From Prevotella brunnea (GTDB lineage Bacteria; Bacteroidota; Bacteroidia; Bacteroidales; Bacteroidaceae), in the NCBI RefSeq assembly GCF_008016795.1, contig NZ_SDIK01000019.1, forward strand, positions 1 through 42,857: a DNA stretch of 42,857 nt, written 5' to 3'. Both the position numbers and the translations under genes were made by a program. Numbering within the stretch: the first letter of the stretch is position 1; the number at the start of each line of letters is the position of its first letter. Positions 7,089 to 16,033 of the stretch are shown here, in pieces. Below the pieces are notes generated by a model, which had not been told where the DNA came from, did not search any database, and worked only from the letters and a program-made list of their open reading frames with translations.

Positions 7089-10000
7089 ATGAGAAAATTA
7101 TTCAACATACTAACAATTTTGCTTATGGCACCTCTCGGGATATGGGCCCAAAGCTATAGCACTCTTTGGAAACAAGTGAATGAAGCCGGCAGGAAAGACT
7201 TGCCAAAAACTCAAATAGAGCTTTTGGAAAAGATTGTCTCAAGGGCTGAAAAAGAAAAGTCGTATGGAAATTTGTTGGCAGCGGAACTGATGACAACAAG
7301 GCTGTGGACAGAAATTTCTTCAGACTCGCTTGATGTACAGAAGTCAAAACTGGAACGCCGAGCTGCCAACGCTGAAGAAAAAGACAAGGTGCTCGCGGCG
7401 GTTTACTATTGTGCCTTAGGCAAAATGCAGCGAGATGACGATTCCAACCCTAACGGTCAAACCTTATATTTCGATAAAGCCATGGCGCATCCGGAATTGT
7501 TGGCAAGACATCAGGCTGCGGAATATGTTCCATTGATAGCAAAGGGAAAAGACGACGCTATCTTTCATAATGACTTGTTACACGTCATCGGCTTGGAAAG
7601 TGGACGCTACGAAGTGTTAAACAAGTATTACACCTCGGTTGGAAATCGCGAAGCGGCTTGTTACACAGCGTTGAAAGCAGCTGAGAACAACGTTGATGCA
7701 GTGAAGTTGGATTCCATTATCCGGCTTTATGGCGACCTTCCAATTTGTGGAGAAGTGGCTGTAAGGAAGTTCATGTTGCTGAAGAATGATAAGAATATTT
7801 CAGCTAAAGAGAAATTAGACTTCATTGACAAAGCTTTGGGACGTTGGGGAGCATGGGAAGGAATGAACCGACTTCGGAATGAACGCACCGAGCTCATCTG
7901 TCCGATGTTCAGCGCAACATTGGATTCGGAAATGGGAATACCCAATAAGAAAAAAACAATCGAAGGATTGAAAGTAAGAAACATCAATGATTTAACACTG
8001 ACAATCACTCGCACTACATTGGATGGGAATGCAGAATTAAACTCCTATAACCCGAAAGACATTCAACGAATAAAATCGGCTTGCATAGCTTCCACCGCAC
8101 AGAAAATAACCCATCGATATGACAATCGCCAACCCTATGAAATAGTTGAGGACTCTCTTGAATTGCCTAAACTATCAACAGGTGTTTATCTGCTGGAGTT
8201 TTCTTCCTCAGCGACAGGCATGAAGATGCAATATAATTTGTACTACGTTACTAATGTCTTTCTGATGAGCGAAGAGCAACCGAACAAAAGGATACGGTAT
8301 GTTGTGGTGAACGCCACAACGGGACAACCCATCGCGAATGCGAGCTTGAAACTAACTTTCGATTCCCGATATGGTGGAAGATCAACCACAAAGATGCTGA
8401 CAACCGATAAGAAGGGGGAAGCATTCTATACCTATAATAAGGTGACGCCCGATGAGGTGTTCGCTTTTACTCAAAACGACCAAGCGTGTCCGAACTCAAA
8501 CCTTTGGACTTCTTTTCAATATCGTAAAGACGAGAATACACAGAATATATGCGATGTCTTTACTGACAGAAGCGTATATCGTCCGGGACAAACGGTTCAC
8601 ACATCGGTCATCGTATATACAAAGGACGAGAAACAATTGGAAACCAAAGCCAAAGCAGATTGTAAGCTTACTCTGCAATTGCGCGATGCAAATTACAAGG
8701 AAATTGCTACAAAAGACGTAACTACCGATGAATATGGTACGGCTACAGCCGACTTTGAACTGCCCAAGAGCGGACTGACGGGTCGCTTTTCTATCATTGC
8801 TCGTTATGGAAACAACGGCTCCACGACCTTTAATGTAGAAGAATACAAACGCCCGACATTCGAAGTTGAGTTTGATAAATATGAGAAGAAATATGCTATC
8901 GGCGACACAATTAAAGTGAAAGGAAGGGCTAAGACTTATTCAGGAGTTCCCGTTCAGGGAGCAAAGGTGGAATATGCAGTCAATCGTCGTTCTGCATTGT
9001 GGTGGTGGCGCACCGGAGACGCCAATGAGCAACTTGCCAAAGGTGAGATTACTACCGACGAGAAAGGAGAATTTGAAATCAATGTGCCTTTCATTTTCCC
9101 GAAGAATGAAAGCATATCCAAATATCCTTACCACAGCTATTCACCTAATTTCTATAACTTTGTTGCGGAAGCAAAGGTAACCGATGTGGCAGGAGAGACA
9201 AGAGAAGGGTCATTGTCTTTGCCGTTAGGTTCAAAAGCAACTGCTTTCACCTGCGATTTATTGGATAAAAATTTGAGCGATAGTCTTAAATCTATCAAAT
9301 TCACGTATCTGAACGCTGCCGGGAAGCCCATTGAGGGTAGAGTGAAATATGCCATTTTGCCCTATGGAAAACAAGCTCAACCGGTGGAGAAAGATTACAT
9401 GGAAGCAGTTGCCAATGAAGTCTCAAAACTGAAGTCATTGAAATCGGGACGATATAAATTGTACGCGGTATGCGGAACAGATACGCTGGAGAAAGAATTT
9501 GTTGTTTTCTCATTAGACGACAAACGTCCCGTGTCACCGACACACTACTGGTTTTATCAAAGTGCAAAACAGTTCCCGCGTGATGGAAAACCGGTATATA
9601 TTCAGGTAGGATCAAGCGATAAGGATCAGCACATTGTTTATTCCATTTATTCGGGTAATAAGATAATAGAAACCGGAGCGATAGATCAGAGCAATGCCAT
9701 CACTACTCGTAAACTTGTTTATAAGGAAGAGTATGGCAACGGACTGACACTCACTTTCGCGTGGGTGAAGAATGGTGAGTTTTACAATTGTACAGCGAAT
9801 ATCGAACGACCGCAACCGGACAAACAACTGCGAGTGGCATGGAAGACATTCCGCGATCGTTTGGTACCCGGACAAGAGGAAGAATGGACGCTAACCATTC
9901 TAAATTCCAGCGGCAAACCGGCAACCGCCCAGCTGATGGCAACGCTTTATGATAAGAGTCTTGATCAAATCATACCTCATGTATGGAGTTTTAACTCTTC

Positions 10001-12668
10001 ATTTTACAGCAATCTGCCGTATGCGGAGTGGACCGGCATTGTAACGTCTCCACAATCAATCGGATTTCTCAAGCCCATAAAATGGCTGAACATCAATAAT
10101 CTTAAGTTTGCAACCTTTGATGAGCGTTTCTTGAGCAGATATTACTACATGGATTATAATCGTCGTTTCACTCGAAATAAAGAATTTGGAACCGTATTGA
10201 TGGCAGTGGGGGACGTGGGAGCACGGAAAATGGAAGCAAAAGAACAAAGTTCTCCAACTGGTGCTCGGTTCTCCGCACCGGTGATAAAAATGGACAGAGC
10301 AATAAAAGAGGAGAGTGTGTCTGAGAATAGAGCCGAATCGGGAATCGGGAATGTGCAATTAAGGGAAAATCTCAATGAAACTGCCTTCTTTTATCCTCGC
10401 ATGGAGACTGACAAAGATGGCAATGTGAATCTGAAATTCAGACTGCCTGAAAGTCTGACGACATGGCGTTTCATCGGACTTGCTCATGACAAGGATATCA
10501 ATACGGGGATGATTACCGGCGATGTGGTGGCACAAAAGACGGTGATGCTTCAGCCCAATATGCCTCGTTTTGTGAGAATGGGGGATGAAGCGACCCTGTC
10601 TGCACGACTTTTTAGCACTTCTGAGAAGCAAGTTACAGGCACTGCGACCATAGAAATCGTAGATCCCGAAACGGAGAAAGTGCTGTATAGCGAAAGCAAA
10701 GCATACAGTCTTTCCCCCAAGGGAACATCTTCGGCAACTTTCTCCATTTCCGATCTTTTATCGGAAACCGGTGAACGAAAATTATCAACCGACCAATCGC
10801 TTCTAATAGTTCGCGTGTTTGCCAAAGGAACGGACTATTCGGATGGTGAACAACAATACCTTTCAGTTTTGCCAAGTCGAGAATATGTCATCAACACTTA
10901 TCCGTTTACCCAAAACGAAAAGGGAACGAAGACCATTGATCTCACGAAGTTGTTCCCAAAGAACACCACCAATCAGCGTCTGACGATTGAATATACTAAC
11001 AATCCCAACTGGTTGATGTTGCAGGCTCTGCCATACGTTGCCGATGCAAATGAAAAAAATGCCATTAGCTTGGTTTCGGCATATTACGCGAATACCTTGG
11101 CGAACATGATATTGAAGGCTTCGCCGAAGATTAAGCAAACGATTGACAAGTGGCGTTCGGAAACCGGCAAGGAAACCTCAATGATGTCGTCTTTGGAAAA
11201 GAACCAAGAACTGAAAGAACTGGTTTTGAACGAAACGCCATGGGTATTGGATGCCCAAGACGAGAGCGAGAGAAAGCAAATGTTAGTGCGCTATTTTGAT
11301 GAAAATCAATTGCGAAACAATCTGAACACATCACTGTCCGGTTTGCGAAAGCTGCAAAATCCCGATGGTTCGTTCTCATGGTGGCAGGGAATGAGTGGTA
11401 GCATGTACATGACAGTAGAGGTGGTGAAAACCCTTTCACGCCTGAATGTCTTGTTGGGTGCCACTGATTCGCAAACAAAAGATTTGCTCAATAAGGCATT
11501 TCGTTATCTTGATGAGAAAGTTGCCCAACGAGTAGCGGAAATGAAGAAGGTTGAAAGGAAGGGACAAAAGAACCTTTTCCCATCCGATGTCCTTTGCGAC
11601 TACCTCTACAGCAATGCTTTGGCAAAACGTCAGACGACAGCGGATATTGCTTACCTCATTAATCTACTGTCCAAAAAGCCTGTTGAACTCACCATCTATG
11701 GTAAGGCGAATACGGCTGTTATTCTCCAGCAATACAGACAAACAGCCAAAGCTGCAGAATACTTGAAGAGTATAGGGGAATACACGGTGTACACGGAAGA
11801 GAAAGGTAGATACTTCGATACAAGTAAGGCTTACTATAGTTGGTGCGACTACAAGATACCAACGCAAGTGGCAGCAATCGAGGCCTTTAAAACCATCACT
11901 CCGAAAGACGATAAGACCATCAAGGAAATGCAACGCTGGCTTCTGCAATCCAAACGAACCCAGTCATGGGACACGCCTGTAAACTCGGTGAATGCCGTTT
12001 GGGCATTTATGAACGGTGGAAACATGACACTCGACAACGGAGAGGAAAGTGTATTGAAGTTGGACGGCAAAGTCATAGCCACTCCGAAATCAACAGCCGG
12101 AATGGGATACGTAAAAGTAAGTGAGGCGATCAATGTAAATGATAGTTCAAACGGTGAACTCCGCAATACTGTTCACGCTTTCTCGGTCGAAAAAACGAGC
12201 ACCGGAACAAGTTGGGGAGCTGTTTATGCGCAGTTCTTCCAATCGACGACAGCTATCTCGGATGCCACTTCCGGGCTGAAGATAAAGCGCGAAATCATCC
12301 CGGTAGGGGTGGATAATAAGCCCAAAGAGGCGAAAAGCCTGAAAGTCGGCGATAAGGTACTCGTTCGCCTAACCATCACCGCTGATAGGGATTATGACTT
12401 CGTGCAAGTCATTGATAAACGTGCCGCGTGTCTTGAACCTGTCAAACAGAACAGTGGATATCAGTGGGGTGGCTACTATGTCGCGCCAAAAGATTACACG
12501 ACAAACTACTATTTTGATAGCATGTCTAAGGGGACACACATCGTTGAGACTGAATATTTCATCGATCGAAGCGGTAGTTATCAAACCGGTACTTGCTCGG
12601 CGCAATGTGCCTACTCACCGGAATATTCCGGAAGGGCGAAGGGTATCACCATGGAAGTGAAAGAATAG
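7089..12668 (+). CDS. Bacterial alpha-2-macroglobulin family protein, thioester motif absent
   Basis: A 1859-residue exported protein with a Sec signal peptide (hydrophobic 5-18, cut after IWA). No lipobox cysteine is present. The MG2 signature TDRSVYRPGQ is near residues 493-502. The central A2M block is near 1100-1180 (FYPRMETDKDGN, LPESLTTWRF, QPNMPRFVR). An alpha-toroid thioester-domain fold covers about 1310-1680 (QNPDGSFSWWQG near 1420). Where thioester members have a C-x-E-Q motif, this protein has ALPYVADANEKN near 1312-1323, without Cys or Gln. It therefore cannot trap proteases by the covalent mechanism. Such members are thought to work as periplasmic or surface structural or protease-binding proteins. 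It is 10 nt upstream of ispH and probably cotranscribed with it, with no obvious functional link. Confidence 0.9.
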   Translation: MRKLFNILTILLMAPLGIWAQSYSTLWKQVNEAGRKDLPKTQIELLEKIVSRAEKEKSYGNLLAAELMTTRLWTEISSDSLDVQKSKLERRAANAEEKDKVLAAVYYCALGKMQRDDDSNPNGQTLYFDKAMAHPELLARHQAAEYVPLIAKGKDDAIFHNDLLHVIGLESGRYEVLNKYYTSVGNREAACYTALKAAENNVDAVKLDSIIRLYGDLPICGEVAVRKFMLLKNDKNISAKEKLDFIDKALGRWGAWEGMNRLRNERTELICPMFSATLDSEMGIPNKKKTIEGLKVRNINDLTLTITRTTLDGNAELNSYNPKDIQRIKSACIASTAQKITHRYDNRQPYEIVEDSLELPKLSTGVYLLEFSSSATGMKMQYNLYYVTNVFLMSEEQPNKRIRYVVVNATTGQPIANASLKLTFDSRYGGRSTTKMLTTDKKGEAFYTYNKVTPDEVFAFTQNDQACPNSNLWTSFQYRKDENTQNICDVFTDRSVYRPGQTVHTSVIVYTKDEKQLETKAKADCKLTLQLRDANYKEIATKDVTTDEYGTATADFELPKSGLTGRFSIIARYGNNGSTTFNVEEYKRPTFEVEFDKYEKKYAIGDTIKVKGRAKTYSGVPVQGAKVEYAVNRRSALWWWRTGDANEQLAKGEITTDEKGEFEINVPFIFPKNESISKYPYHSYSPNFYNFVAEAKVTDVAGETREGSLSLPLGSKATAFTCDLLDKNLSDSLKSIKFTYLNAAGKPIEGRVKYAILPYGKQAQPVEKDYMEAVANEVSKLKSLKSGRYKLYAVCGTDTLEKEFVVFSLDDKRPVSPTHYWFYQSAKQFPRDGKPVYIQVGSSDKDQHIVYSIYSGNKIIETGAIDQSNAITTRKLVYKEEYGNGLTLTFAWVKNGEFYNCTANIERPQPDKQLRVAWKTFRDRLVPGQEEEWTLTILNSSGKPATAQLMATLYDKSLDQIIPHVWSFNSSFYSNLPYAEWTGIVTSPQSIGFLKPIKWLNINNLKFATFDERFLSRYYYMDYNRRFTRNKEFGTVLMAVGDVGARKMEAKEQSSPTGARFSAPVIKMDRAIKEESVSENRAESGIGNVQLRENLNETAFFYPRMETDKDGNVNLKFRLPESLTTWRFIGLAHDKDINTGMITGDVVAQKTVMLQPNMPRFVRMGDEATLSARLFSTSEKQVTGTATIEIVDPETEKVLYSESKAYSLSPKGTSSATFSISDLLSETGERKLSTDQSLLIVRVFAKGTDYSDGEQQYLSVLPSREYVINTYPFTQNEKGTKTIDLTKLFPKNTTNQRLTIEYTNNPNWLMLQALPYVADANEKNAISLVSAYYANTLANMILKASPKIKQTIDKWRSETGKETSMMSSLEKNQELKELVLNETPWVLDAQDESERKQMLVRYFDENQLRNNLNTSLSGLRKLQNPDGSFSWWQGMSGSMYMTVEVVKTLSRLNVLLGATDSQTKDLLNKAFRYLDEKVAQRVAEMKKVERKGQKNLFPSDVLCDYLYSNALAKRQTTADIAYLINLLSKKPVELTIYGKANTAVILQQYRQTAKAAEYLKSIGEYTVYTEEKGRYFDTSKAYYSWCDYKIPTQVAAIEAFKTITPKDDKTIKEMQRWLLQSKRTQSWDTPVNSVNAVWAFMNGGNMTLDNGEESVLKLDGKVIATPKSTAGMGYVKVSEAINVNDSSNGELRNTVHAFSVEKTSTGTSWGAVYAQFFQSTTAISDATSGLKIKREIIPVGVDNKPKEAKSLKVGDKVLVRLTITADRDYDFVQVIDKRAACLEPVKQNSGYQWGGYYVAPKDYTTNYYFDSMSKGTHIVETEYFIDRSGSYQTGTCSAQCAYSPEYSGRAKGITMEVKE

Positions 12669-12678
12669 GCGAACGACA

Positions 12679-13692
12679 ATGCTCCAAATTGAAATCGACA
12701 ATGGCAGCGGATTCTGTTTCGGTGTAACCACGGCAATTAATAAAGCCGAAGAAGAATTGGAAAAAGGTACAAAATTGTACTGCTTAGGCGACATTGTTCA
12801 CAATAGTATGGAGGTGGAACGACTCACCCGAAAGGGACTCGTTACCATCAATCACGAGCAGCTCAGAGAGCTTCACGATGCCACTGTGCTGCTTCGTGCT
12901 CATGGCGAGCCACCGGAGACATACGAATTAGCAAAGCGCAACAATATAGAAATTATCGATGCCACCTGTCCCGTTGTATTGGCGTTACAGCGCAGGATAA
13001 AGAATCAATATGAAAAAGGGTGTGCAAGTCCACCGCGTAAAGAGGATTTGGCGGATAATGGCTGTCAGGGCGATAAAAGAAAATTAGTAAGGGACTCGGA
13101 AAATTCAAACTGTTCGATAACTTCCATGAAACTTTCGGAAACCGATGAGGCGGAAGAAAATGCCAAAGGAGATATGCATGCTGCCCAAATTGTCATTTTT
13201 GGTAAGCCCGGACATGCTGAAGTGCTTGGTCTTGTTGGGCAAACTCACAGCAAGGCTGTGGTGATAGAGAAACTTGAGGACGTGAAACAACTGGATTTTA
13301 CGCGAAACATCTACCTCTATTCACAAACGACAAAAAGCCTGAACGAGTTTCATAAAATCATTAATTACATTCAAGAGCATATTGCTCCCGGCGCAATTTT
13401 CAAGAGTTTCGACACGATTTGCAGGCAAGTGGCTAACCGTATGCCCAACATCTCATCCTTCGCGGCACGCCACGACCTGATACTTTTTGTTGCCGGGCGC
13501 AAGAGCTCAAACGGAAAGGTGCTTTTCCATGAATGTCTTAGCGTAAATCCCAATTCCCATCAGATAGAAAGTGCCAACGAAATCGAAATGTCATGGTTCG
13601 AAAACGTGAAGACCGTTGGCATCTGTGGCGCGACGAGTACCCCGAAATGGCTGATGGAAGAGTGTCGCGATGAGATTTTGCGAAGAACATAA
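12679..13692 (+). CDS. ispH: 4-hydroxy-3-methylbut-2-enyl diphosphate reductase with an internal insertion
   Basis: Last enzyme of the MEP isoprenoid pathway, reducing HMBPP to IPP and DMAPP with a 4Fe-4S cluster. The three cluster cysteines are C13 (GFCFGV), C97 (DATCPVV) and C248 (DTICRQ). Substrate-binding residues are H41, H75 (RAHGEPP), H179 and E181 (GHAEV), and S276-N278 (KSSN). The protein has 337 residues where about 285-290 is usual. The extra length is one segment at about residues 114-167, between the DATCP helix and strand IVIFGKPGH. It is polar, with three extra cysteines (C115, C129, C145) and a KEDLADNGCQGDKRK stretch. The reading frame is intact and all catalytic residues remain, so the enzyme is probably active. 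Confidence 0.95.
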   Translation: MLQIEIDNGSGFCFGVTTAINKAEEELEKGTKLYCLGDIVHNSMEVERLTRKGLVTINHEQLRELHDATVLLRAHGEPPETYELAKRNNIEIIDATCPVVLALQRRIKNQYEKGCASPPRKEDLADNGCQGDKRKLVRDSENSNCSITSMKLSETDEAEENAKGDMHAAQIVIFGKPGHAEVLGLVGQTHSKAVVIEKLEDVKQLDFTRNIYLYSQTTKSLNEFHKIINYIQEHIAPGAIFKSFDTICRQVANRMPNISSFAARHDLILFVAGRKSSNGKVLFHECLSVNPNSHQIESANEIEMSWFENVKTVGICGATSTPKWLMEECRDEILRRT

Positions 13693-13762
13693 ACAGGGAC
13701 AAAAGAGAGCCTTCGGGTTGCAAGTTGGAACAACCATTTGTAAAGATTATTCCCAAAGGGTT

Positions 13763-13890
13763 TTAAAACCTAAGCTATTGCCATTCAAAAGGTAAGCTTT
13801 CAGACTCCAAAAGGTAAGCTATTGGAGGACGATAGCTTACCTTTTGCGATTTAAAAGCTCATGAAGTTGATTTTCAGTAAGTTACAAAAT
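13763..13890 (+). repeat. Dispersed hairpin element, locus 2 (GGTAAGC type)
   Basis: Four units lie between the convergent ispH and BASS transporter genes. Two of them form a perfect 15-bp inverted repeat: CAAAAGGTAAGCTAT (13808-13822) and ATAGCTTACCTTTTG (13832-13846), loop 9 nt. The flank GCGATTTAAAAGCTCATGAA and the AAGTTACAAAA block near 13880 match the tail of locus 1 read on the other strand. The hairpin may double as a bidirectional terminator. Confidence 0.8.
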
Positions 13891-13938
13891 GGATTCCATT
13901 CTCTGTGGGTGTAAAAGTTTTTCATCATGATACCATGG

Positions 13939-14934
13939 TCATGTACATACCTCGGAACCCCCTCTTTTGGAAGTCTTATATTTACCGTAATACCATATCT
14001 CAATGCTGTTGATGATATTTTGCCAAAGGATATAACATCCCGGTCCGACGGAAGACAAGGGGTTCAGATAGGTATAGGCAATCCAAATGGCGAATGCCGT
14101 ATTCTTTTGTCCGAGTGATTGACCCGCATTGACCGTACTCTGAAAGAAGTGTCCAATGTAGCGACCGACAGCGAATTGAAGAATACAAATCATTAACCCG
14201 AAGAAAGCGATGAGAAGCAGGAACGGAACTCCGGCATTGGCATGCACGATGTTCTTCATGGTGGTTCCCGTTACAATGGTCAGCGAACAACCCCAAAGAT
14301 AGAAGCTCAGGTCTTTTACGTTTGTCAGCCAAAGATGAAAGTGGTGTAAAGGCTTGAAGTGCTTCGTTATATACGCCAATATCATCGGCACCACCAATAT
14401 GGCACATACTTTATAGAGAATTAGAAGAAACGAACTCCAAAATCCCATTCCGTTGCCCGGTTCTATCAGGGGGAAACAAATGGGAATGAGGATGGCGCAT
14501 AGGAAGTTAGACAAGAAAATATAAGTTGTCATTTCCTCCAAGCTGCCACCAAGTTTCATCGTTACAACAGCAGCCGCTGCTGCACAAGGTCCTATGATGC
14601 AGGTTAATATCGACTCAAGCAATATCAGATTGTTTCCCTTCACATTGAAGAGGAGTATTGCTCCGACTATCAATGCGACGAAAAACACTTGAAAAACTCC
14701 CACCCAAAAGTGCCATCGGACAGGAATGAGATTGCGAAAGTCCACTTTACAAAAGGTTACATAAAGAATTAAAAACATGAACAAAGGGAGGATGGCGTCC
14801 ATGAAAGGCGACAACAAAACAGCTGCCGGTTCCAAAACGGGTATAAAAGCAAAGAGCAAATATACCGTAATCCCGAACAACATTGCCATTGGGAGCGTCC
14901 ATTTCTTCAGTAATGTTTTTAAGTTCATAAGCAT
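13939..14934 (-). CDS. Bile acid:sodium symporter (BASS) family transporter
   Basis: A 331-residue polytopic inner membrane protein with about nine or ten hydrophobic segments. The segment CIIGPCAAAAAVVTMKLGG near 115-135 resembles the conserved substrate-binding crossover of BASS proteins. The C-terminal GQSLGQKNTAFAIW block near 270-285 matches the second crossover helix motif of the family. Substrate cannot be told; bacterial members carry organic acids, pantoate-like compounds or bile acids with sodium. The first two Met codons (14934 and 14928) are both possible starts. A TACCTTTG box at 14952-14945 leaves a leader of only about 6-12 nt. It is monocistronic, convergent with ispH across hairpin locus 2. 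Confidence 0.8.
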   Translation of the reverse strand: MLMNLKTLLKKWTLPMAMLFGITVYLLFAFIPVLEPAAVLLSPFMDAILPLFMFLILYVTFCKVDFRNLIPVRWHFWVGVFQVFFVALIVGAILLFNVKGNNLILLESILTCIIGPCAAAAAVVTMKLGGSLEEMTTYIFLSNFLCAILIPICFPLIEPGNGMGFWSSFLLILYKVCAILVVPMILAYITKHFKPLHHFHLWLTNVKDLSFYLWGCSLTIVTGTTMKNIVHANAGVPFLLLIAFFGLMICILQFAVGRYIGHFFQSTVNAGQSLGQKNTAFAIWIAYTYLNPLSSVGPGCYILWQNIINSIEIWYYGKYKTSKRGGSEVCT

Positions 14935-14944
14935 CAGACTGATG

Positions 14945-14972
14945 CAAAGGTATAAAAAAGATTGGAAAGCAA
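14945..14972 (-). promoter_or_regulatory. Promoter of the BASS transporter gene
   Basis: On the minus strand TACCTTTG (14952-14945) is preceded by TTG (14972-14970) 17 bp upstream. The predicted start site is only a few nucleotides from the ATG at 14934. Confidence 0.5.
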
Positions 14973-15054
14973 CAACGAGAAATCGTTACTTTCCAACCCA
15001 TTAACTTTTGTTTGTCTTGCCATCCAATCGCTACCAATCATTAACGGCACATGT

Positions 15055-15846
15055 TCATAAATTATTTTTCTCTATATCCTTAAAGTATCTGTACGTACTT
15101 ACTTTCAGTTCATCGCAAGCAGCTTCATCAGTAACTATGATTCCATGTTTATGCATCTGCAAGGCAGAGATAGTCCACCAATGCGTAACCGGTCCTTCTA
15201 TAGCAGCCTGCAAGGCGCGTGCCTTGTGATGACCGTTAACGAGTATCATCACCTCGCGCGCATCCATCACCGTACCCACGCCAACAGTTAGCGCATACTT
15301 GGGCACTTTGTTCACATCGTTATCAAAAAAGCGCGAGTTGGCTAAAATTGTATCGGTGATTAAGGTTTTCTCTCGCGTCCGGCTGGTGAGACTGGATCCC
15401 GGTTCATTGAAAGCGATGTGTCCATCGGGACCTATTCCTCCGATAAACAAATCGATTCCTCCTACTTCTTCAATCATCTGTTCGTAATGGTTGCATTCAG
15501 CTTCCAAATCCTTTGCGTTCCCATTAAGGATATGAATATTCTCACGCGGAATATCAATATGGTCAAACAGGTTGCGCGCCATGAAAGAGTGATAGCTCTC
15601 CGGATGATTTTCAGGCAGTCCTACATACTCGTCCATATTAAACGTTATCACGTGCTTGAAACTCACCCTTTTCTCTTTGTAGGCTTTCACCAAATTCGCA
15701 TACATACCTTCGGGCGAAGAACCCGTTGGCAAACCGAGCACAAAGGGGTGCTCCGATGTGGGATTGAAAGCATTAATGCGCTCGATTACATGATTTGCCG
15801 CCCATTCCGACAGTTTCTCATAATCATTTTCAATAATTAATCTCAT
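15055..15846 (-). CDS. nagB: Glucosamine-6-phosphate deaminase
   Basis: Converts glucosamine-6-phosphate to fructose-6-phosphate and ammonia, the step by which amino sugars enter glycolysis. With the ATG at 15846 the protein has 263 residues and its catalytic residues fall at the E. coli numbers: D72 (NMDEY), D141 and H143 (GPDGHIAF), E148. The phosphate loop [11 protein letters not shown] is near 39-49. An upstream in-frame Met at 15867 would add seven residues unlike the family, so I reject it. The gene is single, divergent from hflX. A TACTTTTG box at 15889-15882 is the likely promoter. No NagA or sugar transporter is adjacent. Confidence 0.96.
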   Translation of the reverse strand: MRLIIENDYEKLSEWAANHVIERINAFNPTSEHPFVLGLPTGSSPEGMYANLVKAYKEKRVSFKHVITFNMDEYVGLPENHPESYHSFMARNLFDHIDIPRENIHILNGNAKDLEAECNHYEQMIEEVGGIDLFIGGIGPDGHIAFNEPGSSLTSRTREKTLITDTILANSRFFDNDVNKVPKYALTVGVGTVMDAREVMILVNGHHKARALQAAIEGPVTHWWTISALQMHKHGIIVTDEAACDELKVSTYRYFKDIEKNNL

Positions 15847-15881
15847 TGCCTTTTTATTTATCAACAAACTGAATTATTGTA

Positions 15882-15889
15882 CAAAAGTA
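15882..15889 (-). promoter_or_regulatory. -7 box of nagB
   Basis: TACTTTTG on the minus strand, about 36 nt before the nagB ATG. A TTG lies 16 bp upstream of it (15908-15906), slightly short for a -33 element. Confidence 0.5.
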
Positions 15890-15996
15890 AACAATATCTA
15901 AAAAACAAGGGTATTATTGGTGCATAATTTATAAAAAATAACAATTAAGTTCTGAAAAACATCATCACTATCTCGTTACAACTCTTAACTTTTTAG

Positions 15997-16004
15997 TATC
16001 TTTG
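15997..16004 (+). promoter_or_regulatory. -7 box of the hflX promoter
   Basis: TATCTTTG matches TAnnTTTG, 29 nt before the hflX ATG. The -33 region is a weak match. Together with the nagB box it makes a divergent control region. Confidence 0.5.
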
Positions 16005-16033
16005 CATCCAAACATCATTATAGTACAATCCTG

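Noticed and set aside
13898..13911. Shared 12-mer TCTCTGTGGGTG at about 13900 and 42688
   Set aside because: Only 12 nt match and the flanks differ. It may be chance in this amount of sequence.
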